A model generated the notes under the pieces. The model saw only the letters and a list, made by a program, of their open reading frames with translations. It did no database searches and was not told the DNA's origin. Positions 1-8,515 of a DNA stretch of 25,481 bases are shown in pieces. The stretch's first letter is position 1; each line of letters opens with the position of its first letter. The position numbers were made by a program, and so were the translations under genes. The stretch is from Hyphochytrium catenoides (Eukaryota; Sar; Hyphochytriomycetes; Hyphochytriales; Hyphochytriaceae): the NCBI GenBank assembly GCA_900088475.1, contig FLMG01001475.1:1-25481 (forward strand), written 5' to 3'.

Positions 1-1152
1 AATGCCTGTTGATATCCAATCCCCCACGGCCCAAAAATAGCAAGACATGCGGCAACATAGGATGGTAGTGCGACGTGCTCTAGCCTTGCTAACTACCAGA
101 AAAGTCACTGATTGAGCCTAAACCTTAGCTATTAGCTCCTTATAATAATAAAATGAGGAGAGAAGCTCATGATCGTCAAGAGAGAAAAGGGGCTACCCAC
201 GATAACATTTGAGGTAGAGTGCTTCAGCCGGAGCGCTCTAGAGTAAGAGAATGTATTCGTGAGAGAGCCGGTGTTCGTTTGAAAGAGGATACGGAAGAAA
301 GGAATGGAGAAAGAGAGAACCGTAATAGTATACGGCAAGAAGGTTAAGCTAGTGAGAAGTAGAACTATGAGAGGATATTTGAGATGAGAGAGAACCCATG
401 CCTCGGAGAAAGAGAGAGAAGTGATTAGAGAAGAAGACAGACAGATAAGAAGATGAGATGGACAAGACTCTGGACACAAAGAGCACGTGTGAGGGAAAAA
501 AAAAAGAAAAGATTTGAGAAAAGGAGAGTGTATGTGATGAGGATAGAGGAAGGGAAAGAGAGGATTAGATGACTATAGAGGACGGAGTAGTAGTATTGTC
601 AGTAGAGAGGCAGAGAGAGGGTTTGTTGTCTTGATGAAGGAGGTAAAAAGAACAAGAGGTCCTCCGTCGTTCTGAATATTAGGTGGACGATTGATGAGAG
701 CGACGAGAAGAATTCTTCAACAAGGGGCCAAACTGCAGGCCAAACTGCAGCAGGGAGATGGAGGAAGGGCCCAAGGACCGATCCAGACAAACTCAATCAC
801 CTTCCAATACCATCTTCACCCACGAAGAGCTGAGCAGGCTGATAATCTTCCTTTGGAATGAATGCATGCTTCAATCTCATCGTTTAGCAGCGGTAGGCTG
901 CCCTTACTTCCCTGCGGCGACCATTCCAAACGCTGGGTCGAGGCCATAGGATAGCACAAGACGGTGAAGGGATGTATGATAAGGGTGATGATCAAGCCGC
1001 AACGATAAGGGTGATGATGGTTCCTAGATCCAGTAGGAACTAGTGCTCCGCCAACAAGTGCAAGTCTTCTCAACTTCTCAACTTCTGGCAAGGACAGAAC
1101 GGAAAGGAGACTGCAGACGCAGACTGCAGATTCTCTTGGGAAGTACAGAATA
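1..1152. other. Intergenic, no supported gene
   Basis: I see no convincing gene here. Roughly 130-620 is strongly purine-rich on the plus strand, full of GAGA and AGAGAA runs. This makes long but low-complexity pyrimidine-coded open frames on the minus strand, which I regard as artefacts. The 720-750 stretch contains a short direct repeat of the type GGCCAAACTGCAG. A short open frame at about 758-949 (+) has no recognisable content. Confidence 0.5.
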
Positions 1153-1310
1153 AGTAACCAAAAACTGGTTACTAGACCTACAAATGCCTGACATGTCAGG
1201 CGTCGAACAGTACCCATCTTCAGACCTGGGCTCGACCCAGATACCCTAAAACTTTTCACAAAAATGATTTTTTGGGGTGCCTGACATGTCAGGCCCAACA
1301 ATGACATGTC
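1153..1310. repeat. Palindrome-rich module
   Basis: The perfect 16-bp palindrome GCCTGACATGTCAGGC occurs at 1186-1201 and again at 1279-1294. A partial relative (GACATGTC followed by GCCTGACA) lies at 1303-1322. A perfect 8-bp stem with a 5-nt loop (AGTAACCA...TGGTTACT) sits at 1153-1173, and CTGGG-CTCGA-CCCAG at about 1227-1241 is a further hairpin. The dense inverted symmetry suggests the end of a small non-autonomous transposon or a cluster of dimeric protein-binding sites. I cannot choose between them. No transposase gene is attached. Confidence 0.6.
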
Positions 1311-1857
1311 CGACGCCTGACACCTAGTCCCTCTCGTAGTATTGTACAACGAGATAATTATAGTTTAGGATAATCACTTAGGCCCGCCACAAAGATCAGA
1401 GGACAGGTCGCTACTGTTTTGCATTTTTAGCTTATTAGACAGCACAACTTTTTGTACCAAAATAAACAAAAAAATCATCACACTGTTTTATAAAAATTAT
1501 AGCATCCTTGTTTCTTTTCTTCTTCCTCTTCTTCTACTTCCTCCTCTTCTTCTTTTTTGTCTTCCTCCTCTTCTTCTTCTTCTTTCGTCATCTTTTACTT
1601 CTTCCTTTACTTCTCAGTAGTTATTAGTAGTAGCTATAAAAAAATGAAAAAGAATTCAAAAAGGTTGGCCATCGTAACAGTCTCCACAGCTCTCTCTGTC
1701 TCCACTGCCCTTCCCTCCCTCCATTTCTCCCTCGCTGTTTTCCTTTCCCAACAGGTAGAATAACTAGGTCTTCTTACGTGGAGTCGACAGCAGTGGTTGC
1801 GTCTCCCCTGGACAAGCCTTTTCATAGACAAAGAAAAACCGTTGATGATATCTCAGG
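1311..1857. other. Intergenic, AT-rich then polypyrimidine
   Basis: About 1400-1500 is AT-rich, and 1500-1610 is a TTC/TCC-rich polypyrimidine tract on the plus strand. Open frames across it encode only serine and phenylalanine runs. No gene is supported. Confidence 0.5.
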
Positions 1858-3100
1858 CGTAACGTTAGAGATGTCCTGTCTCTCCCTTCTCTGTTATGTC
1901 ACTCATCTGTCTCTGTCTTCTGTAACGATGATAACATCTATGCAGGCACTGACTGGCCCAGTCCATGACCCTATCTCCTTGTCCCACTGTCTTTCCCTTT
2001 CTGGCCGCCTCTGGTCGAACCTTCTCTTCTCTTTTCCTACTCATTCTCTTGCCTTGTTCTCCCTGACGTTTCTTAAATAATAACCTCACCCACTACTAGA
2101 ACTACTACTATTGTTTTTGGCGAGTGAACTCCTTCTACTGTTTTGTCTCTCCCTGGGATGCCTGCTTGTTCTTTCTTTTCCTCTACCTTTTGCTGTCCTC
2201 TTATGAGGCTCCTCGCCCTTCTGACTCACAATCAACTAGTTGTTCTACCGTAGTACCAGGTGGCACGAAGTAGGAGACGAATAAGCCTTTCCTCTCTTTC
2301 CTCTCCTCGTGCTCTCTCCCTTGTTCTCACACGCACTCTCTGTCTCTCGACTTTTCTCTTTCTGTCTGTCTTTCTGTCCTCTCTCTCTTTTTGTCAAACG
2401 CCTCGGACTAGGCCAAACGAGGATCTTCATGCTCGTTGCTAGCTACAAATCGTAATGGCTGGGAAGGAGAGCAGCAGCTTCCTTAGAGCCTCCCCAACAG
2501 CCGAAAAGAGAGACATGGGCTGGTCGATGATGGGAGAAAGGCTTGTCAGAGACGTTACTCAACGTGCGGTTGTGACTTCAAAAATAGATCTGCAAAAAGT
2601 AACGGAAGGGGCGGGCGGGCCGTGGTTACAGGGGATGGTGCTCTCGCCCTGGCCCATCAGTAACGTCCTGCAGCCGACCGCTGCTTCATTCCCTTGCTGA
2701 ATGAATTCCATCTGCTATCTCCAAGTGCGTACACCTCTAAGATGAGGAGGACCTACTAGGAGCCCGTAGGAGGGTTCGATGGTTCTGAGGGAAGAGAGGG
2801 CGAGGAGAGAAGAAAAGAAGGGCATGGTTCTTTGAACTCAGATAAAGCAAAGAACCCTCGATCTCTTCTTGGACATCCTGAGTAGTGTTTAGGACTTATG
2901 GTACCTTCTACACGTTTGACAGGTCTCTCAGCACGGGCCAATTAATATCATCGTGTAGTTCGCCCATCATAAACCCTGACTGATTGCTACAGAACGACAT
3001 GCCTTGCCGCCACAGCTCCGCCTTAGGTCGACTGATCACCTATTAGCTTCCTAGCTCTTCTTATATCTGAGTGTCCAAGCAGCGGGTAGATTCACTCATT

Positions 3101-3240
3101 TCATTTCTCTGCTGGTTTCTCACCTTTCTCTTGGTCTGTCTACCTCCTGCGCTCTGTGTTCAATATGTCGTCGCTCCAGCTATTCTTTACTCTAATCTCT
3201 CCAATACATTGGGTATTGCTAGCCTTCAGACCGTCAAAGT
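3101..3240 (+). other. Conserved hydrophobic reading frame upstream of copy A
   Basis: Read from about 3101 the plus strand encodes a hydrophobic, signal-peptide-like segment containing CLPPALC followed by QY, then a T-L-x-I-A-S-L-Q segment. The duplicated region upstream of copy B (16256-16388) encodes the same pattern. The indels separating the two (one of 3 nt and a net 12 nt) are multiples of three, whereas indels elsewhere in the upstream blocks are not so restricted. No in-frame ATG precedes it in either copy, so it is either an exon joined to something upstream or a coincidence. Confidence 0.3.
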
Positions 3241-3242
3241 CT

Positions 3243-3261
3243 TCTCTCTCTCTCTCTCTCT
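3243..3261. repeat. (TC)n microsatellite
   Basis: A pure TC run of about 19 nt sits inside a longer CT-rich stretch (about 3241-3313). The equivalent position upstream of copy B is expanded to 37 nt. Confidence 0.9.
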
Positions 3262-3339
3262 TTCTCTGCTTCTCTCTCTCTCCTCTCTCTGTCCCTTTGT
3301 GCCTCTCTCTCTTCTTTATGTCTTGAATATGCACTTCCT

Positions 3340-3367
3340 GTGACGTCTAGCGCTGTGACGTCTAGCA
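3340..3367. repeat. 15-bp tandem duplication
   Basis: GTGACGTCTAGC appears twice with a 15-bp period. The copy B region has a single, slightly altered unit (TTTGACGACTAGCAG). The duplication therefore arose after the two blocks separated, or was lost from the other. Confidence 0.75.
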
Positions 3368-3462
3368 GTGCCAAAAATAAGTCAGTCTAGATTGCAACTT
3401 TCTTTATCGCTCCAACAGCTGCTGAAACCATTTCTGCGCCACTCGCGTGCTCAGCAAAAAGC
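3368..3462 (+). promoter_or_regulatory. Conserved proximal upstream region of permease A
   Basis: The 95 bp before the start codon are almost identical to those before copy B, including GCCAAAAATAAGTC, TCTAGATTGCAACTTTC and GCTCCAACAGCTGCTGAAA. They presumably hold the 5' untranslated region and core promoter. No TATA box is obvious. CAACTTTC could be an initiator-like site, but that is inference. Confidence 0.45.
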
Positions 3463-5039
3463 ATGAGCGCAAGCGGCAAGCTTTCGATACGGAAAGATGA
3501 ATCGCTAAATGGCACGGGCGTGGCCCAGTTAAGCAAGGAGGACCAACAATCGGATCCTAAGGCGTACAGCCCGGGCCGCGCTGATATTTGGATGCTAGGT
3601 CTCACCATCGTAATCGGCGGTCAATATTTCAGCTGGAATGCAGGCCTGGCCGCGGGTGTCTATAGCTATCTCTTCTGTTACTTGCTCACGTCGGCTGGCT
3701 ATATCATCCTTTGCTTCTGCGCTGCCGAGCTCAGTGGCAATCTTCCTTTTGCTGGAGGCTCCTATGGTCTCTGCAGATGTACGCTAGGGTTCCTACCGGC
3801 TTTCCTGATCGGAGGCGCTGAGGCGCTAGAGTACATCGCCTACGTCGCAACTTCAGTCGTGACCTTCATTCGCATGATAGTCATGACTGTTCCTAGTCTA
3901 GAAGGCTATGAGCCATTGCTCTGGCTGCTCTTCTATCTCAGCGCCTGCCCATACACATCCTTGGCGGCAGGACCTTTTGGTACTTTAACTGGATCATTGG
4001 CGTCCCATCCACGATCATCCTGTTGATCTACTGCTTCGGCTCGCTTCCCTATGCGGACTTTGCCACAAACGTGGCTGCTCACGGTATCGGTGAGTTTGAG
4101 GGCGGCATGGATCGCTTTATGAAGATGTTGCCCATTGCTCCGTGGTTCTATGTTGGTGTCGAGGCGTTGCCGATGGTCTGCGATCAGGTTCGTCAGCCAA
4201 AGAAGGTTGTTCCGTTCGCGCAGGCTCTCTGTGTGCTGACTCTGTTTGTGACGGGCACCATGACGTACTTTGTCACGGTTTCCTTGCCTCCTCCCGAAGA
4301 GTTTGACGACGAAGGCAATAGGATCCCTGTCTCTAGCGTCCTGCTTCCCTTCGACAACGGCTTCTCGCGCATGTTTGACATGAGCATAAACACCTCAACT
4401 ATTCTTTCTCTACCCGCGACATATGCTACGGCTTTCGGGTTTATGTGGTGCTACGGCAAGCTGATCTTGGCTATGGCAAACTCACGGCTGCTGCCTCCTA
4501 AGCTAGGAGAGATGTCTAGGTTCAATACTCCTGCTCTCGGAATCACCGCTGGCACTCTTCTGAGCTATCTGATGTGCTTACTGGTTGCCTTCATCCCCGT
4601 GGTCGAGCAGTATCTCTTCAACATTTGCATTACGAGTGGCTTTGCCGCGTACATCGGTCGACTGGTCGGATACATTGCCATGAAGAAGAACTATTTCAAG
4701 TCAAACAACGCCAGCACGTTCCGTAGCCCTTTTGGCATTCCTGGGGCACTCGTCGGGCTTGTTATCTGGACCATGTCACTGGTGGGCTCGCTTGGCTTCC
4801 AAGGGCGTGCCTTCTACGACGCTCTAATCTTTTTCTTGGTCTTCATTGGAATGGTGGTGTACTACTATGTTTATGCAAGGACCCGCCAGACGTTATCTGC
4901 AGAAGAGAACAAAGTGCTACTGGTTGCGCATGTGATGAGGTTCAACAAGAGTAACACGAAGACCAAGAGCAGCGACAAGAAGATTCATGCCTCCAACCAC
5001 TCTCAGTCGACTCACAAGTCTAAAGGTTCTTCTAGTTAA
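3463..5039 (+). pseudogene. APC-family permease, copy A, frameshifted
   Basis: The gene starts at the same ATG as intact copy B and ends at the matching TAA. Its span is 1577 nt, exactly one base short of B. B reads CAGCGCCCTGCC where A reads CAGCGCCTGCC, so one C is missing at about 3944-3945 (codon 161). The original frame then ends after about 27 unrelated residues, giving about 187 residues. The second frame stays open to the normal stop with no further damage. Most differences from B are conservative or synonymous. The exception is a cluster at about 4381-4402, where A has MSINTST and B and C have MRKTYAT. The product would lose nine or so of twelve membrane helices. Family assignment is as for copy B. 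The clean remainder suggests a very recent lesion or a base-calling error. Confidence 0.85.
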
Positions 5040-5937
5040 GCCTTCCGTCGAGGTCGGCGCACGAGCGACATGAAAAGAAAAGAGAAGAAGGTAGTACGAT
5101 CCAAGCAATCGGCGTCACAAAGGTCTTTGGAAAGATTGAGGAAGACAAGATCTTCAGGCGAAGAAGAAGCATCATAGAACCGTCTTCCAGGCTAAGCTTT
5201 CCGTATATAATCTCTGAATGATGATAATACTGGATAACAAGTAGTCACATCCCTCCTCTTGTTCGTTCTCCGCAGCTATTGTTGTCCTTCTCTCCTCGCT
5301 GCTCTCCTACTGCTATTAGCTTCCGTCGAATGGCCGCCATACCTGCATACAGCAACATCAGGAAGTTCCAGGCTTCTTTAGTCCCTCACTCACGAGAGAC
5401 GCAGAAGTCTTCTTATCTGCTGGCGGCTAGCGAGTCACTGCCATCTGTTCTCCTCTTCCTACACTATAGACAATGAATTACCTGGACCACAAAAATACGC
5501 AGGGACTGCCTGCTCAACATCTCATATGCGGGGAGTGCACATGGGTGCGCACAATACGCCTTCTCTTGGCATCACGGTGTCCTCTCCCACAGCGCTCGTT
5601 ATTAACATGGCTCCCAGGGGTTCTCTCCTTCAATTAGTTAGATGAAAGCCTTTCCCTAGGTCTGACAGTACAGTTTCCTCTGTCCCGCCAAAAACGATCT
5701 CATCATTGCCATTCAGCAGAGATAGCATGTATCGATTATCTCTAGGGTCCTATGTTTGACTGGAATAGGATGGAAGCATACATTCTGTTGTTAGCCTTCT
5801 TTTGGTGCCGAGCACAGCAATAAGCGACGTGGCCGCCGCCATCGGTCTTCGGCTGATGATGAAAGCGATGAGAATGTATTTGTACCTCAACTATAGGGCC
5901 TGGTATAGAGAGAGCCACGAAATGCTTTGACATCTCG
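5040..5937. other. 3' flank of copy A and unassigned DNA
   Basis: About 5040-5310 still matches the 3' flank of copy B, including GGTAGTACGATCCAAGCAA and GCATCATAGAACCGTC. The stretch from about 5310 to 5740 is unique and holds no supported gene. From 5740 to 5937 a minus-strand frame continues past the proposed end of the neighbouring spliced gene, so that gene could extend further than I have drawn it. Confidence 0.45.
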
Positions 5938-6711
5938 CTAGCCACCGCGAGTGCTATCACCATAATAGCCATTCTTGAGCTTCCTAGTTGTGGCACGTGT
6001 ACCCTGAATAGTAAAAAATCCCATGAGGAGGTCAGAGATGATATCAAAGACAATTGATGCACGCAAGACGTCTTATAAGCGCGATGCTTGTCCCTTATAA
6101 TCTCTCTGAACTTTTTGCTCAGCTCTTTCATTGCCCTTCTTGTCTTGGGCCCCTTCTTGATGGCCATACCAAGCGAAGCACTCAGGTCGGCCAAAAACTG
6201 CTCGGACTCTGGTGCTGCTTGTGCAAGAGTTGTCGGAGAGTGATTTACAGAGGGTTTGTTGTTGATGAACGTCGAGATTTGGGTCCAACGACTGCTCTCG
6301 GAACTGCTGTAGTTCTGCGGAAACGGTGTCCCAAGGTTGCGTAGAGTTCATGGTACTGGCTAGGTACTAATGTCATTGACCTCCGATACAGGCAGCAGAT
6401 GCCAAAGTTCTGCAGACAGATCCGTCGCAGCTCACGGTCAGTCACGCTTTCTAGCTTAATGGAAGCAAGTTGAGCTTTGAGATTGTCTGAGATCGGCAAG
6501 GGATCTATTACCTTCACTATCATGGGGAAGATTCTCGTCTAAAACTGAAGAAGCTCGACTGAACCAGAGTGCGTTGCCCATGGCTGGCTGGTCGATGCTG
6601 GAAGCAATCTTGCTGGAGGTCTTGCTTGAACTGATGGAGTGCTTTTGGGAAAGATCAATCAATCCCGAAAGGCTGTTGCTGCTGTCGGCGGCAGCAGTAC
6701 TTTGTTGCCAT
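5938..6711 (-). CDS. Hypothetical protein with ultrashort introns
   Basis: I do not recognise this protein. No single frame spans it, but protein-like segments follow one another on the minus strand in three frames, each joined by a GT-AG interval of matching phase. The intervals are about 6700-6679 (22 or 19 nt), 6511-6487 (25 nt), 6380-6356 (25 nt), 6248-6218 (31 nt, or 34 by a neighbouring AG) and 6002-5980 (23 nt). The resulting CDS is 648 nt, coding for 215 residues from ATG at 6711 to TAG at 5938. The first exon is only 11 nt. The N-terminal third is serine-rich. The middle is helical and charged, with LESVTDRELRRICLQNFG. A basic segment with KKGPKTRRAMKELSKKFR lies near residue 150-165. 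A 59-nt alternative exists for the last intron. Alternatives are a frameshifted pseudogene or chance joining. The number of consistent junctions makes real splicing my preferred reading, but without transcripts this stays moderate. Confidence 0.42.
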
Positions 6712-7518
6712 TAAGCATTAATATTTTGACTGTCAGATATGTAAGAACAGTAAGGTTCTTACGAAGCGAGTGCACAGAGTAAGCGAAGGTTCCTGCTAGT
6801 AAGGGAGAGGTTGTAGAATATCTTCTAAGGTCAATGGTGTGACACTGTTGTTGATGCCATTGAAAATAGTGGAGTGAGCAGTGAAGGAAAATGGTAACCT
6901 CACTGTCCCTATACCTAAGAGTCCTCTCATGGTACCTACTTCATAGAGAGTTCTTAGGAGTAAGAAAAATATGATAGAAGCAAGAAGATGAAGAAGGAGA
7001 AGAAGAGAAAAACTACGAATGTGGCAAATCTGTCCAGATTCACTGGCTTAGAGTGCCTCTGAGGCACGTGTAAGTGCCAGTGTACTGTGGTCATACGATG
7101 AGGCTTTATGGCATAAATCTTGTTACACGTATAATACTGGCTGCCATCAGTCAACGCCTGTCAAGCTTGCCCCATTGATCATCGTATCTCAAGTGTGAGA
7201 GTCCCACATGTTCCAACAGATAGCGAGTTAACTGGCAGGCTACAGGTTTACAGGCACTTTCTAGGTAATCACTGCATGTGAAACGGCTTATTCAGAGGCA
7301 TCTCCAGGAGTGGTGGTGATAACGAAACACTAATCTTTTGTGGGCTCGTAGATAGTGGTAGCAGTAAATGAACTTGAAGCTTGTTACTCATCAATGGCCT
7401 CGTGTCAGAATGAACCTCTATTCATATATAATCCGAGACTCTTAGGGTTAGGGTTAAAAATGAAAAGTCCAGATGTTGTTGAACGTGCCGCACCTTTGTA
7501 CTACCAGCACTTATATTG
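6712..7518. other. Intergenic between divergent candidate genes
   Basis: The two flanking candidates point away from each other, so promoters could lie here. A minus-strand frame at about 6954-7154 contains a short protein-like stretch but begins at TTG and ends in a phenylalanine/serine run, so I do not call it. A telomere-like repeat lies at 7442-7456. Confidence 0.35.
7442..7456 (+). repeat. Interstitial telomere-like repeat
   Basis: TTAGGGTTAGGGTTA is two and a half copies of the TTAGGG unit. It may be a trace of telomere-type sequence or a short chance run. Confidence 0.5.
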
Positions 7519-8169
7519 ATGACTCTTCGTTCGTTGTTGGATGACGAAGACCAAGATGTTGCGGCGCTACACGAAGGCGGCGGTGGTGGTGGTGTCTGCT
7601 GTACGCCGCGGCGCCATCATGTTGTGCCGTTGTCATTCACTGCTTCCATGTTTGGTGCCTGGTAGGGTAGTTGTGGTGATGACGTTCTCGGTGTCGTGAC
7701 CATTTTTAACATCGTGGACGCAGCAGCAACATTATTGAAGAAGTAACAAGATATAGAGGATACTTTGACGCTCACTAGTAGTAGGTAGGGGCGGCGAGCT
7801 TCAGTAGCGGCGAGCTTCAGTAGTCAGCGTCGTCTTCTATCAGTACTAACTCTTCAGTCCTCACGTTTTTCAACAACAAGGTCGGGCTCGGCTTGTTGCA
7901 CATCTGCCTCTTCTTGTCTTCTAAGCTAGTAAGTAGTGAACCTGCTCTTCTGTGAGACAGTTCATCATTCAATCAGATCTGGGGCCTTGTAGAAGGTGAC
8001 GACGGACGTGGTAGTAGTAGTAAATAACAAAAAAAAACTTCCGGGCAACCAACTGGCTAATGCTCTCAAAGAGTATGCAGACAGTATTCTCCGTTCTCCA
8101 GAAAGAGCCAATAACGGTAAGCCTCACTTTTTACCTCAAAAAGAGGTCTTTGCGGTCTTTGACCGTTGA
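7519..8169 (+). CDS. Candidate spliced hypothetical gene
   Basis: I do not recognise a family. Protein-like segments in different frames join with phase-consistent GT-AG intervals. ATG at 7519 opens a 48-codon frame with an acidic stretch (LLDDEDQD), a run of six glycines and a Cys-Cys. Proposed introns are 7662-7723 (62 nt), 7778-7820 (43 nt, with a 27-nt alternative at 7804), 7929-7960 (32 nt, GTAAGT donor) and 7996-8020 (25 nt). A GTAAGC-to-AG interval of 27 nt near 8116 is optional because its length is a multiple of three. The last exon holds LPGNQLANALKEYADSILR and stops at TGA 8167-8169. The 3' half is better supported than the 5' half. In 7820-7930 all three frames are open for long stretches, so the path there is uncertain. 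It ends 346 bp before the RING gene on the same strand. Confidence 0.3.
7791..7822. repeat. 16-bp tandem repeat
   Basis: GCGGCGAGCTTCAGTA occurs twice back to back. Both units end in CTTCAG, so if the surrounding gene is real the repeat duplicates a possible 3' splice site. Confidence 0.85.
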
Positions 8170-8515
8170 GCTTTCTTACTCGAAATAGTTGTTATTCCGG
8201 TTGTGGAACACTAAATCCAGGATGGGCACAAGTACAAGTATTGTAGAACTAACTCGCAAATAATCTCCTGCTGTAAGGCTTAGCACAATCATTATCACAT
8301 TTGAAACGTCCGGCCAACCAAGGTCACACAGAAAAATCTGTCAGTTCTGACCAACGTAACTCGCAGAAAAATCTGTCAGTTCTGACCAACGTAACTCTTC
8401 TTCTACCATTCTTTTTTTCCGGAGCCGACTTTCTTCCGAAGCTCAGTGTTCAGCTTTCCTGTCAACAGCAAAGTCATCTTGATACCCGCATACCACAGGA
8501 GAAGCCGTCACTATT
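8170..8515. other. Upstream region of RING gene
   Basis: No gene is supported. An open frame at about 8301-8519 (+) spans the tandem repeat below and ends overlapping the RING start. I read it as upstream leader. A pyrimidine run (CTTCTTCTACCATTCTTTTTTT) lies near 8396. Confidence 0.4.
8329..8397. repeat. 35-bp tandem repeat upstream of RING gene
   Basis: The unit beginning CAGAAAAATCTGTCAG and ending CCAACGTAACTC occurs at 8329-8362 and 8364-8397 with no visible difference. Perfect identity suggests a recent duplication about 120 bp before the start codon. Confidence 0.9.

Larger units (their letters stand above)
1858..5310 (+). repeat. Segmental duplication, copy 1
   Basis: This block aligns in the same orientation with about 15065-18460. 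The match starts near AACGTTAGAGATG (AACGTTAAAGATG in the other copy) and runs through shared non-coding DNA, including GGCCGCCTCTGGTCGAACC-type segments and ATGGCTGGGAAGGAGAGCAG. It continues through the whole permease gene into the 3' flank (GCATCATAGAACCGTCTTC). The offset shifts from about 13207 bp at the left end to 13144 bp at the gene, so small indels have accumulated outside the coding part. A short open frame at 2455-2700 inside the block is stopped and shifted in the other copy, so it is probably not a gene. Confidence 0.85.

Noticed and set aside
132-479. 115-codon minus-strand frame, hydrophobic and serine-rich
   Set aside because: It is the complement of a purine-rich tract, and its composition follows from the low complexity, with no family features.
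1227-1241. tRNA T-arm-like hairpin (GGGTCGAGCCC on the minus strand)
   Set aside because: The loop is 5 nt, not 7, and no anticodon or D arm can be built around it.
816-1349. 177-codon minus-strand frame
   Set aside because: It runs through the palindrome module and unrelated DNA, starts without a convincing context and shows no recognisable content.
2455-2700. 81-codon plus-strand frame within the duplicated block
   Set aside because: The duplicate at about 15658 is stopped and frameshifted, so the frame is not maintained.
3944-3947. Programmed frameshift or tiny intron explaining the break in permease copy A
   Set aside because: Copies B and C encode the same region without any shift, and the difference is a single missing base in a C run, so mutation or sequencing error is simpler.
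4193-4393. Minus-strand frames inside the permease genes (repeated at 17338-17526, and on the plus strand at 24837-25028)
   Set aside because: They recur in all three copies only because they are antisense shadows of a conserved coding region.
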